From Glycomyces sp. NRRL B-16210 (GTDB taxonomy: Bacteria > Actinomycetota > Actinomycetes > Mycobacteriales > Micromonosporaceae), in the NCBI RefSeq assembly GCF_000719515.1, contig NZ_JOGR01000017.1, positions 1-64,000 of the forward strand: a stretch of DNA of 64,000 nt, in the 5' to 3' direction. The position numbers were made by a program, and so were the translations under genes. The notes under the pieces were generated by a model. That model searched no databases. It saw only the letters and a list, made by a program, of their open reading frames with translations, and was not told where the DNA came from. Below, piece by piece: positions 1 through 8,555 of this stretch. The number at the start of each line of letters is the position of its first letter. Position 1 is the first letter of the stretch.

Positions 1-216
1 CCGCCGACCTCCGCGTACGGGCCTCGCGGCGGCCCCACCGGGCACCCGAGCCCGACCCGCCCGGCCCCCCAGTCCTCCCCGCCGCAGGCGGGCCCCCCGC
101 AGACCCCGCCTCCGCCGCCCTCGGCGTTCGGCGACGCCCCTTACGACCGGGCCCCCCACGACCACCGGACACGACCGCCGCACGGCGACGACCACACGAA
201 GGAGGGCGGCCGATGA
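1..216 (+). CDS. C-terminal proline-rich tail of an upstream protein (partial, possibly RodA/FtsW)
   Basis: Frame 1 is open from the window edge to a TGA at 214-216. It encodes about 71 residues of low-complexity sequence rich in Pro, Gly, Ala and Gln, ending in a charged Asp/His/Arg stretch. The stop overlaps the ATG of the next gene (ATGA), which indicates translational coupling in one operon. In actinobacteria the gene just upstream of pbpA in the pbpA-pknA-pknB cluster is usually rodA (FtsW/RodA/SpoVE polymerase), and such proteins can carry disordered cytoplasmic tails. No membrane segment lies within the window, so the identity is inferred from context alone. Confidence 0.6.
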   Translation, partial: PPTSAYGPRGGPTGHPSPTRPAPQSSPPQAGPPQTPPPPPSAFGDAPYDRAPHDHRTRPPHGDDHTKEGGR

Positions 217-1685
217 ACCCGGCCCTGCGACGCACCGGCGTCATCGCACTGGCGCTCCTGGGTGCCCTCATCGCCCAGGCCACGTGGGTGGGCTTCTTCC
301 ACCACGACGACTACGAGGGCATCCTCTCCGGGCGCACCCTCATCGCCGAGTACAGCGTGCCGCGCGGCTCGATCCTCGCCGGCGACCTCGTCATCGCCCA
401 GTCGGTCCCCACCGACGGCGGCACCTACGGCTACAAGCGCGACTACCCCGAAGGCGAGGCCTTCAGCAACCTCACCGGCTTCAAATCGATGACCTTCGGC
501 GCCACCGGCATCGAATACGCCGAGAACGACCTGCTCAACGGCACCAGCTCCCTGCTCGCCTTCGACGACTTCTGGGCCACGATCCTCAAGGAGCGCAAGC
601 CCGGCGGCAACGTCGTCACCACCATCGACCCTGAACTCCAGCTGGCCGCCTTCGAGGCGCTCGCGAACTCGGGGGTCAAGGGCGCCGCCGTGGTCCTCGA
701 CCCGCGCACCGGCCAGATCCTCGCCCAGGTCTCCTACCCCGGCTGGAACCCGACCGAGATGTCCTCCAACAACTACGACGTCGCCTCCGCCGCCAAGGAG
801 GCGATCGACGGCGACGCCGACAACCCCGCGCGCGACCGCTCCCGCCTCGAGCACTACCCGCCCGGCTCGACCTTCAAGACCATCGTCGCCGCCGCGTTCA
901 TCGAGAACGGCGGCAAAGCCGACTCGATGGTCCCCGCCGGCAACGGCTACACCGCCCCCAACACGAACCACACCATCACCAACTCCTCGAACCAGTGCCC
1001 GCAGGAGCAGATGACCCTCGAAGAGGCCTTCGCGAAGTCCTGCAACACCACGTTCGCGCGCCTGTGCGTCGAGGAGCTCACCGCCGAGCAGATCCAGCAG
1101 ACCGCCGAGGCCTTCGGCTTCGGGGAAGCCTACGAGACGCCCCTGGCCACCGAGCCCTCCTCGACCGGCGACCTCAGCGAACCGGCGTTCCGCGCCCAGG
1201 CCTGCATCGGCCAGCAGGACGTGCAGGAGACGGTCCTCCAGAACGCGCTCATCGCCGCGACCGTCGCCAACGACGGCGAACGCATGGCCCCCCAGCTCAT
1301 CGCCGAACTCACCGACTCCGAAGGCGACACGGTCCGCAACGGCGGCGAGGACTCCCTGGGACGCTCGATCAGCCGCGACACCGCCGAGGAGCTCCAGATC
1401 ATCATGGAGGCCGTGGTCGACCCCGGCGGCAACGGCACCGGCAAGAACGCCGCCGTCAGCGGCTACACCGTCGGCGGCAAGACCGGCACCGCCGAGCACT
1501 CCGACTCCTCCGACAACATCGAGCCCGACCACGGCTGGTTCCACGGCTGGGGCATGGACGACGACGGCGAACCGGCCGTCGCCGTCTGCGTCTTCCTCGA
1601 CTCCTACGGCGACGGCGCCTCCTCCAAGGCCGCCGACATCTCCGGGAACCTCATGGAGATGGTCCTCGAAGGCGACGGCGACTGA
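213..1685 (+). CDS. pbpA: Penicillin-binding protein PbpA (class B transpeptidase)
   Basis: A 490-residue monofunctional DD-transpeptidase that cross-links peptidoglycan at the outer face of the membrane. A single N-terminal membrane anchor spans about residues 10-30. The three penicillin-binding motifs are visible: the nucleophile motif S219-T-F-K, S276-C-N, and K423-T-G. The length matches actinobacterial PbpA proteins (about 490 residues). Its ATG overlaps the stop of the upstream gene by four bases, and pknA starts 250 bases downstream. In mycobacteria PbpA works with RodA in elongation and septation, and the cluster's kinases phosphorylate this machinery; that role is inferred here from synteny. 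All catalytic motifs are intact. Confidence 0.93.
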   Translation: MNPALRRTGVIALALLGALIAQATWVGFFHHDDYEGILSGRTLIAEYSVPRGSILAGDLVIAQSVPTDGGTYGYKRDYPEGEAFSNLTGFKSMTFGATGIEYAENDLLNGTSSLLAFDDFWATILKERKPGGNVVTTIDPELQLAAFEALANSGVKGAAVVLDPRTGQILAQVSYPGWNPTEMSSNNYDVASAAKEAIDGDADNPARDRSRLEHYPPGSTFKTIVAAAFIENGGKADSMVPAGNGYTAPNTNHTITNSSNQCPQEQMTLEEAFAKSCNTTFARLCVEELTAEQIQQTAEAFGFGEAYETPLATEPSSTGDLSEPAFRAQACIGQQDVQETVLQNALIAATVANDGERMAPQLIAELTDSEGDTVRNGGEDSLGRSISRDTAEELQIIMEAVVDPGGNGTGKNAAVSGYTVGGKTGTAEHSDSSDNIEPDHGWFHGWGMDDDGEPAVAVCVFLDSYGDGASSKAADISGNLMEMVLEGDGD

Positions 1686-1935
1686 CCGCGAGGTGAACGA
1701 ACCCTCCCGGTAAGGACACAGTTCCCTCACGATTGGCCCCGGGGGCAACCGAAACACCCGCTCGGGCGTGGATCTGCGGAGACGGCTCGACGGATCGGTC
1801 CAGCCGCCCGAAGCGACCACACGGTGCGAGAACACGGCTCGGCGGCGCGCCCCGGCGGCCCGGTTCGACCTCGTGGTCGCCAGGCGGCCTGCCAGTAGAC
1901 TGAACCGTCGACCCCCGGAGAAATGAGGAGACGCC

Positions 1936-3210
1936 GTGTTGAGCCCCGAAATGCTCCTCGGGCAACGCTATCGCCTGCGCGAACGCATTGCCGTGGGCGG
2001 CATGGGCGAGGTCTGGCGAGCCGAGGACACCGTCCTGGAGCGCACCGTGGCCGTCAAGGCCATGCTCCCCGCCCTCCTCAGCGAAGAGGGATTCGCCAAG
2101 CGCTTCACCGCCGAGGCCAAGACCGTCGCCGCCCTCACCCACCCCCACATCGTCAACGTCCACGACTTCGGCAACGCCGACCTGCCCAGCGGCGAGACCA
2201 CCGCCTACCTGGTGATGGAGTTCGTCGAAGGCAAGTCCCTCGCCGAACTCATCGCCGAACGCGGACGCATCGACGCGCGCGAACTCATGCCCATCATCGC
2301 CGCCACCGCCGAAGCCCTCCAGCAGGCCCACGACCGCGGCGTCATCCACCGCGACATCAAACCCGGCAACATCCTGGTGCGCGACCGCAACGGCGAGGCC
2401 GTCCTCACCGACTTCGGCATCGCCCGCTCCGGCGCCTCCGGCGACCTCACCCAGACCGGCGCGGTCATGGGCACCGCCTCCTACATCGCCCCCGAGCAGG
2501 CCGAAGGCACCGGCGTCCTGCCCGCCTCCGACATGTACTCCCTCGGGGTCGTGGCCTTCCACGGCCTCACCGGGCACCGGCCCTTCCAGGCCGAGAACCC
2601 CATCGAACTCGCGCTCCACCACGTGCGCACCCCCGCCCCGCCGCTGCCCGAGGACATCCCCCCGGGCGTGCGGGCCTTCGTCGAACGCGCCATGGGCAAG
2701 GACCCCCACCGGCGCTTCGCCACCGCCGCCGACATGGCCGCCGCCGCCCGCGTCGCCGTCGACGCCCCGGCGGCCACCTCCGTCATGCCCCCCGTCGGAC
2801 AGCTCCCGCAGCGCGCCGGCGTCGTCACCATGGGCGGCCCGCCCGCTGGCGTCGCCGACCCCTCCGCGGCCTTCCCCCAGCAGCCGCCCGGGCCTGTGCC
2901 CCCCGGCATCGACCTCGGGGCCGCGCCCCCGCCCCCGCCGGCCCGGCGGGGACCGAGCAAGGTCCTGCTCGGGGCCATCGTGGGCGTGGTCGTCCTCGCC
3001 CTGGTGGGCGGTATCGTGTGGCTGGTGATGAACGGCTCGGGGGCGACCCCGGGCGGCACCGAGGACCCGTCCGCGACCGAGACCACGACGACCGCCCCCG
3101 AGGAGTCGACCCCCGACGAGCAGCCGACCTCCGAACCCGACGAGACCGGAACGAGCCCCGTCGGCGGCGGCCTCGGCTCCTGCCTCCAGCCCCCCTGCGA
3201 TGACCGATAG
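1936..3210 (+). CDS. pknA: Serine/threonine protein kinase PknA
   Basis: A 424-residue membrane Ser/Thr kinase. The start is GTG, with GAGGAG at 1925-1930 as ribosome binding site. The Hanks-type kinase domain covers about residues 10-270: glycine loop GGMGEV, ATP-anchoring K41, catalytic loop H138-R-D140 (HRDIKPGN) and D159-F-G. A Pro-rich linker (about 280-340) precedes one membrane segment at about 343-365. The extracellular tail of about 60 residues is rich in Thr, Glu, Pro and Ser and has no PASTA domain, as expected for PknA rather than PknB. Gene order pbpA-pknA-pknB supports a role in cell-shape and peptidoglycan control. Confidence 0.93.
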   Translation: MLSPEMLLGQRYRLRERIAVGGMGEVWRAEDTVLERTVAVKAMLPALLSEEGFAKRFTAEAKTVAALTHPHIVNVHDFGNADLPSGETTAYLVMEFVEGKSLAELIAERGRIDARELMPIIAATAEALQQAHDRGVIHRDIKPGNILVRDRNGEAVLTDFGIARSGASGDLTQTGAVMGTASYIAPEQAEGTGVLPASDMYSLGVVAFHGLTGHRPFQAENPIELALHHVRTPAPPLPEDIPPGVRAFVERAMGKDPHRRFATAADMAAAARVAVDAPAATSVMPPVGQLPQRAGVVTMGGPPAGVADPSAAFPQQPPGPVPPGIDLGAAPPPPPARRGPSKVLLGAIVGVVVLALVGGIVWLVMNGSGATPGGTEDPSATETTTTAPEESTPDEQPTSEPDETGTSPVGGGLGSCLQPPCDDR

Positions 3211-3236
3211 CGGGCTTTCGGGCCCGTCCCTGGCAT

Positions 3237-3242
3237 TAGAAT
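3237..3242 (+). promoter_or_regulatory. Candidate -10 element (TAGAAT) for pknB
   Basis: TAGAAT lies in the 70-base pknA-pknB spacer, about 38 bases upstream of the pknB ATG. It matches the actinobacterial TANNNT -10 pattern. No convincing -35 was seen, so this is only a suggestion that pknB can be transcribed on its own as well as with pknA. Confidence 0.35.
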
Positions 3243-3280
3243 CAAGCCGCGATGAACGGAACACGAGGACGTAAAACGCG

Positions 3281-5179
3281 ATGACGACAGAGCCCCGCCT
3301 GCTCGGCGGCAGATACGAGATCGGCGAGGTCGTCGGCTACGGCGGGATGGCAGAAGTCCACCGCGGCCGCGACCTCCGACTCGGCCGCGACGTCGCGGTG
3401 AAGCTGCTGCGAGCCGACCTGTCCCGCGACGAGTCGTTCCTCATCCGCTTCCAGCGCGAAGCCCAGAACTCCGCCTCCCTCAACCACCCCAACATCGTCG
3501 CCGTCTTCGACACCGGCGAGGACGCCGGCATCCCGTACATGGTGATGGAGTTCGTCAACGGCCGCACCCTCAAAGAGGTCCTGCTCGCCGAAGGCCGCTT
3601 CGAGCCCACCGCGGCCTGCGAGATCGTCGCCGACATGTGCTCGGCCCTGGACTTCAGCCACAAGCACCACATCATCCACCGGGACGTCAAGCCCGGCAAC
3701 GTGATGCTCTCGGACACCAACCAGGTCAAGGTCATGGACTTCGGCATCGCCCGGGCCCTCGCCTCCAACCAGGCGACCATGACCCAGACCAGCGCCGTCA
3801 TCGGCACCGCCCAGTACCTCTCGCCCGAGCAGGCCCGCGGCGAGACCGTCGACGCCCGCTCCGACGTCTACGCGGTCGGCTGCGTCCTCTACGAACTGCT
3901 CGTGGGCCACCCGCCGTTCACCGGCGACAACCCCGTCTCCGTCGCCTACCAGCACGTCCGCGAGGAGGCCCGGCCCCCTTCGGAGCTGAACCCGAACATC
4001 CCGCCGTCGGTGGACGCGGTGATCATGAAGGCGCTCGCGAAGAACCCCGAGAACCGGTACCACTCGGCCGGCGAGATGCGCGAGGACCTCATCCGCGCCG
4101 CCCGCGGCAAGGCCGTCATGGCCCCGGCCGTCATGAGCGCCGAGGACCGCACCCAGCTCATCAACGGCGACTCGACCGCGCCGATCACCCCCATCGAGAC
4201 CGCCTCCAGCAAGCGGCGCCCGTGGCTCATCGCGCTCGGCGTGATCCTCTCGCTCGTCGCGGTCACCGCCGCGACCTGGGGGATCATGACGGCCATGAAC
4301 AACGCGGCGACGGTGGTCGTGCCGGGGGTGATAGGCCAGACCGAGCAGGAGGCCACCGAGACGATCCGGGCGCAGGACCTCCAGGTCGAAGTCGTGACCG
4401 AGGTGGCCGACGACCCCGCCGACCCGGAGATCGACACCGTCGTCGGCCAGTCGCCCGAGGAGGGCGACGAGGTCGAACAGGACTCCACGGTGACGATCAC
4501 CGTCAAGACCGCCCCGCCGCTCGTGACGGTCGAGGACGTGGAAGGCGACTCGTTCGAGGACGCCAAGAAGACGCTCGAGGCCCAAGACCTCGTGGTCGAG
4601 AAGAAGACCGAGGCCAACACCGCCGAACCCGACACCGTCCTGAGCCAGGACCCCGAGGGCGGCACCGAGGTGGAGAAGTACAGCACCGTCATCCTCACCG
4701 TCTCCGCCGGCGGGCGGGTCGTCGTCCCCGACGTGTTCGGCATGACCGTGAGCACCGCGACCTCGACCCTGGAGAACGACGGGTTCAACGTCGAGGTCGT
4801 CTACGGCACCGGCGGCGACACCCTCGGCGTCGTCTACGAGCAGACCCCCGGCAAGGGCTCCACCGAAGAAGAGGGCGCCACGGTGACCATCACCGCCAAG
4901 GGCGTCGTCGTCGAGTGGGACGCCGAGACCACGCCCGCCGAGCTCATGTCGGCCCTCAACAGCGCCGGACTCAACGCCACCATCGACGGCGATCCCGAGG
5001 CGACCGTCATCGAGAGCGTCTCGGGGAGCAACGGCGGACTCAGCAGCGGCGACGTGGTCGCCCCGAACTCCTCGATCACCATCGTCCCCGCCGAGGACGG
5101 CGGAGGCGGCGGCGACGAGTCCGAGACGCCGACCGGCGACGAATGCGACATCATCACCAACCCAGAAGAATGTCCGTAG
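3281..5179 (+). CDS. pknB: PASTA-domain serine/threonine protein kinase PknB
   Basis: A 632-residue membrane kinase that senses peptidoglycan fragments and controls growth and division. The cytoplasmic kinase domain (about residues 12-275) shows GGMAEV, K41, catalytic H133-R-D135 and D153-F-G. A juxtamembrane linker contains threonines and is followed by one membrane helix at about 314-337. The extracellular part (about 343-612) holds four PASTA repeats. The first three are clear (VVVPGVIGQ, VTVEDVEGDSFEDA and VVVPDVFGMT starts); the fourth is divergent and begins VVVEWDAETTPAEL. The tail is acidic and ends with two cysteines. PASTA repeats bind muropeptides or lipid II in characterised homologues. 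A strong hairpin follows the stop. Confidence 0.95.
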   Translation: MTTEPRLLGGRYEIGEVVGYGGMAEVHRGRDLRLGRDVAVKLLRADLSRDESFLIRFQREAQNSASLNHPNIVAVFDTGEDAGIPYMVMEFVNGRTLKEVLLAEGRFEPTAACEIVADMCSALDFSHKHHIIHRDVKPGNVMLSDTNQVKVMDFGIARALASNQATMTQTSAVIGTAQYLSPEQARGETVDARSDVYAVGCVLYELLVGHPPFTGDNPVSVAYQHVREEARPPSELNPNIPPSVDAVIMKALAKNPENRYHSAGEMREDLIRAARGKAVMAPAVMSAEDRTQLINGDSTAPITPIETASSKRRPWLIALGVILSLVAVTAATWGIMTAMNNAATVVVPGVIGQTEQEATETIRAQDLQVEVVTEVADDPADPEIDTVVGQSPEEGDEVEQDSTVTITVKTAPPLVTVEDVEGDSFEDAKKTLEAQDLVVEKKTEANTAEPDTVLSQDPEGGTEVEKYSTVILTVSAGGRVVVPDVFGMTVSTATSTLENDGFNVEVVYGTGGDTLGVVYEQTPGKGSTEEEGATVTITAKGVVVEWDAETTPAELMSALNSAGLNATIDGDPEATVIESVSGSNGGLSSGDVVAPNSSITIVPAEDGGGGGDESETPTGDECDIITNPEECP

Positions 5180-5185
5180 CGTAAG

Positions 5186-5233
5186 GCGAACGCGTGAGGG
5201 CCCCACCGAGCGGTGGGGCCCTCACGCGTTCGC
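5186..5233 (+). terminator. Strong hairpin terminator after pknB
   Basis: A perfect inverted repeat of 22 base pairs with a four-base loop (GAGC) begins six bases after the pknB stop. No T-run follows. It probably ends the pbpA-pknA-pknB transcript and may also block read-through from the convergent ABC operon. Confidence 0.8.
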
Positions 5234-5253
5234 ACAGGGCCTGTGCACGCAGC

Positions 5254-5281
5254 AGGGCCCCGGCCGCATGGCCGGGGCCCT
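5254..5281 (-). terminator. Hairpin terminator downstream of the opp operon
   Basis: A 12-bp perfect stem (AGGGCCCCGGCC and its complement) around a GCAT loop lies between the convergent pknB and solute-binding-protein genes. It is the nearest terminator-like structure for the minus-strand operon ending at 5441; a run of A and G on the minus strand makes the assignment tentative. It could serve either direction. Confidence 0.55.
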
Positions 5282-5440
5282 CCTTCTCTCGGTCGCCGCG
5301 CGTGACCCGCCTCAGGCCTTGCGCGGCTGCGCGGCGGGGGCGCGGGCCCCCGCCGCCGAGTCCGGCCCCCGGGACGAGCAGCGTCCCCGGGAGCGGAGCT
5401 CCGGATCGGGAGGACCGCGAACAGCCCTCCCGAGTCGGCT

Positions 5441-7228
5441 CTAGACGGGCTCGATGCCGCCTTCGAGGATGCGGACCATGATCGGGTTGTCGAAGTAGAT
5501 GTCGTTGAGCTCGTACGAGCCCGGGTCGACCTCCTTGACCCGCTCGCCCTCGATCGCGTAGCTGACGCGCTGGTTCAGGAACAGCGGCAGGCGCGGCAGG
5601 GTCTCGTTGAACACGATGCCCAGGACCTTGTTCGCCGCGGCCTGCTCCTCCTCGGTGCCCTGCTGGGACTGGAGGTACAGGTCGTCGATGCTCACCGTGC
5701 CCTGGCTCGGCGACTCGACCGCGTCCGTCGGCAGGCCCATGCCCATCGCGTCGGCCGTCAGCGAGTTGTCGGTGAACCAGGTCATCTGCCACGAGCCGTA
5801 GACGTAGGGCACGAACGGGTTCGCCCACTGGCGCACCGCGATGTCGAAGTCCCCGGCGCCCCAGATGCCCCACGGGTTGTCGTCGGGCACGTTCGAGTAG
5901 GCCACGTTCAGGCCGAACTCCGAGAGCTGGTTCGCCGCCTGCTCGCCGGTCAGGCTGAAGTCGGTCCAGCCCTCCACGCCGATGATCGTGTACTCGGCGA
6001 GCGACCCGTCCGGCTTGTGCCAGCCGTCGTTCTCCCGCGTCCAGCCCGCGTCCTCCAGCAGCTCCTCGGCCTTGTCGTGGTCGGTCGCGTAGTACTCCAG
6101 CTCGACGTCGTCGAACAGGCCCTCGGCGTGCGGGTCGGGCAGGCCCGTGTAGGTCGCCGGCACGTAGTAGCCGCCCGCGCCCTTGGCGATCTCGCCGATG
6201 ACCTCGGTGTCGAAGACGTACTGGAGCGCCTTGCGGACCCGCACGTCCTCGAACTCGGGGAACCGCGCCTGGTTGAGCATGAGGCCGATGCCGTCGTAAC
6301 CGGGCGTCGACAGCTCCACGAGGCCGTCCACACCGGAGATGCTCGACCGGTCGGTCGCGCCGAGCACCTGCGTGGAGTAGTCGACCTCCTTGGCCAGCAG
6401 GAACTGCACCGAGGCCGCGTTGTCGCCCTTCTGGATCTCGAAGGTGTCGAACTTGACCTTGTCGGCGAACAGCCCGCCCTCGTGGACGGTCATCGTGATG
6501 ACCGTCTCGCCGATCTTGTCGAACTTGTAGGCACCGCAGGTGATGAACCCGCCCTCGGCGTCCAGGAAGTCCTCCGCGGCGATCTTCTCCGACAGCGCCG
6601 ACTGCTCGTCGTCGCCCTGGACCACGCCGGCGAGGACCAGTTCCTCGGCCTCGTCCATCCACTCGCCGTAGCGCGCGTGCGGCAGCACCTGCACCTTGAG
6701 CGCGCCGTGCTCCACGCCCGGGAACGCGTCCGTGTAGGACACCGTCACCGTCGTGTCGTCGTCGGCGACCGCCGAGACGAGCTGGTCCCAGCCCACCGTG
6801 CCCTGCGCCGCGTTGAGCTTCTGGAGGTAGATGGTGCCGGCCACGTCCTTGGCGGTCACGGTGTTGCCGTCGGTCCACTTGATGCCCGAGCGCAGCTTGA
6901 TCGTCAGCGTGGTGCCGTCCAGCGACACCGACTCGGCCAACTGCGGAATCCAGTCCTGGGTCGCCCAGTCGAGGATCGCCGGACGCGGGACGAACAGCTC
7001 CGCGTTCGGCGCCGACGTCAGCAGCGAGGCGTTGTTGATCGCCGCGTTGTAGTGCTGCGTCGTGGTGTCGAACGGGTACACATAGACGAACTTGCCGTTC
7101 GCGTCCCCGTCGTCCGAGCCGCCGGCCTGGCAGGCCCCGAGGACGCTCGTGGTGGCAACAGCTCCGGCGCCGAGGCCGACGGCCTGCATGAGCCGACGTC
7201 GGCTGAGCTCGAATTGCTGAGAGGTCAT
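5441..7228 (-). CDS. Oligopeptide-type ABC transporter substrate-binding lipoprotein
   Basis: A 595-residue extracellular solute-binding protein of family 5 (OppA/DppA type), last gene of a six-gene ABC operon. The start is the ATG at 7228 with an AAGGA ribosome site; upstream in-frame codons give an implausible leader. The N-terminus has a twin-arginine-like SRRRLM motif, a hydrophobic stretch and lipobox LGAC, so it is probably a Tat- or Sec-exported lipoprotein. The rest has the length and domain pattern of peptide-binding proteins. The ATG overlaps the stop of the upstream 62-codon gene (ATGA). The ligand cannot be read from sequence; peptides, nickel complexes or oligosaccharides are all carried by this family. 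Confidence 0.88.
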   Translation of the reverse strand: MTSQQFELSRRRLMQAVGLGAGAVATTSVLGACQAGGSDDGDANGKFVYVYPFDTTTQHYNAAINNASLLTSAPNAELFVPRPAILDWATQDWIPQLAESVSLDGTTLTIKLRSGIKWTDGNTVTAKDVAGTIYLQKLNAAQGTVGWDQLVSAVADDDTTVTVSYTDAFPGVEHGALKVQVLPHARYGEWMDEAEELVLAGVVQGDDEQSALSEKIAAEDFLDAEGGFITCGAYKFDKIGETVITMTVHEGGLFADKVKFDTFEIQKGDNAASVQFLLAKEVDYSTQVLGATDRSSISGVDGLVELSTPGYDGIGLMLNQARFPEFEDVRVRKALQYVFDTEVIGEIAKGAGGYYVPATYTGLPDPHAEGLFDDVELEYYATDHDKAEELLEDAGWTRENDGWHKPDGSLAEYTIIGVEGWTDFSLTGEQAANQLSEFGLNVAYSNVPDDNPWGIWGAGDFDIAVRQWANPFVPYVYGSWQMTWFTDNSLTADAMGMGLPTDAVESPSQGTVSIDDLYLQSQQGTEEEQAAANKVLGIVFNETLPRLPLFLNQRVSYAIEGERVKEVDPGSYELNDIYFDNPIMVRILEGGIEPV

Positions 7229-7413
7229 CGCCGCTTCCTTTCGATGTAGAGGGCAATAAACGAGATGAGGATGAGGAACAGTCCGAGGCCCGCCGTCCAT
7301 ACGGTGATGGCGAACTCCGCGGTCCCGGTAGGCAGGGAGAGCAGGAGGAGCGCCGCCGCCAGGGTCAGCAGGACCCCCGCCGCGAGCCCCGAACGGGCGA
7401 TCAGGCCGACCAT
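7225..7413 (-). CDS. Small two-helix membrane protein coupled to the ABC substrate-binding protein
   Basis: A 62-residue protein with two predicted membrane helices (about residues 10-28 and 35-56) and a basic end (IERKRR). It starts 13 bases inside the end of the upstream ATPase gene, and its TGA overlaps the ATG of the binding-protein gene by four bases (ATGA), so it is held on both sides by translational coupling. The composition (Leu, Ala, Gly, Ile, Phe) is that of a real membrane peptide rather than shadow-frame translation. No family recognised. It may assist the permeases or simply couple binding-protein translation; its role is unknown. Confidence 0.6.
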   Translation of the reverse strand: MVGLIARSGLAAGVLLTLAAALLLLSLPTGTAEFAITVWTAGLGLFLILISFIALYIERKRR

Positions 7414-8555
7414 GCCGCTCCCCGAGGGGTCTGTGGATCTTCCGCCTTCCCTTCCGGTGCCGAACGCCGCGAGCCGGGTACGGCGTCGAAGGTCAGCGTC
7501 AGGTCGGCGGCGTCCCGACCCGCCGAAGGCACGCCCCGCCCGAGGTCGCGGGCGACCACGTGGCAGGACACGCGTCGGCGCTGCGGGCGCGACACGCCGC
7601 CTCCCGGAGCGCCGGCGAACGCCAGCGACGGCTCGCCCGCATCGCACAGGCCCGGCTCGAACGCCGGGCACCGCGGATGGAAGGCGCACCCCGCCGGCAG
7701 GTCGGTCAGGCTCGGGATCTCCGCCGACCGCAGCTGCACCGCCGAACGGTTCGCCCGCGCCAGGTCCGGGTCGGGCTCGCACACCGCGCCGATGAGGGCC
7801 TTGGTGTACGGGTGCTGCGGATTCCCGATGACCTCCGGGGTTGGGCCGTGCTCGACGACCTTCCCCAGGTACATCACCGCGATCTCGCCGTCCCACGCGA
7901 AGTACTTCGCGACCGCGAGGTCGTGGGTGATGAACAGGAACCCGACGTCGAGGTCGTCGCGCAGGCGCCCGAGCGTGTTGAGCAGGCTCACCCGGATCGA
8001 CACGTCCAGCATGGAGGTCGACTCGTCGCAGATGAGCAGCTCGGGGTTCATCGCCAGCGACCGGGCGACGTTGACCCGCTGGCGCTGGCCGCCGGAGAGC
8101 TGGTGCGGGTAGGAGTCCAGGTAGGACTCCGGCGGGGTGAGCTCGACGAGCCTGAGCAGCTCGGCGGCCTTCGCCCGCGCCTCGGTCCGGTTCTTGACCA
8201 GGCCGTGGCGCTTGAGTCCGGCGCTGAGGGTCGAGTAGACCGTCCGGGTCGGGTTCAGGGCCGCGTACGGGTCCTGGTGGATGTACTGGACCGCCCTGCG
8301 GTAGGCGGCGCGCTCGGCGCCGTCCATGTCCGCCAGCGACCGGCCGCGGAACTCGACGGTGCCGCCGGTGGGGCGCGTCAGGCCCGCCGCCGCGCGGGCG
8401 GTGGTGGTCTTGCCGCAGCCGGACTCGCCGACCAGGCACAGGACCTTCCCGGGCTTGACCTCCAGGTCGACGCCGCCGACGGCGGGGACCGGGCCCTTCT
8501 TGGTGTCGAAGACCTGCTCCAGGCCCGACAGCTTCAAAAGCGGCGCGTCAGACAT
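7401..8555 (-). CDS. ABC transporter ATP-binding protein, OppF type
   Basis: A 384-residue ATPase energising import through the two permeases of this operon. Walker A is GESGCGKT at residues 43-50; the signature LSGGQRQRV (about 153) and Walker B LLICDES follow. The Cys-containing oligopeptide/dipeptide C-terminal motif (GCAFHPRCPAF) is present near residue 290 and may bind an iron-sulfur cluster as in DppD-type proteins. The last 60 or so residues are a poorly conserved extension rich in Arg, Gly and Ala. The ATG overlaps the end of the OppD gene by eight bases. Confidence 0.9.
   Translation of the reverse strand: MSDAPLLKLSGLEQVFDTKKGPVPAVGGVDLEVKPGKVLCLVGESGCGKTTTARAAAGLTRPTGGTVEFRGRSLADMDGAERAAYRRAVQYIHQDPYAALNPTRTVYSTLSAGLKRHGLVKNRTEARAKAAELLRLVELTPPESYLDSYPHQLSGGQRQRVNVARSLAMNPELLICDESTSMLDVSIRVSLLNTLGRLRDDLDVGFLFITHDLAVAKYFAWDGEIAVMYLGKVVEHGPTPEVIGNPQHPYTKALIGAVCEPDPDLARANRSAVQLRSAEIPSLTDLPAGCAFHPRCPAFEPGLCDAGEPSLAFAGAPGGGVSRPQRRRVSCHVVARDLGRGVPSAGRDAADLTLTFDAVPGSRRSAPEGKAEDPQTPRGAAWSA

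Noticed and set aside
3242..5206. Minus-strand frame of 654 codons opposite pknB
   Set aside because: No motifs, Val/Gly/Asp/Leu-rich shadow; pknB on the other strand is certain.
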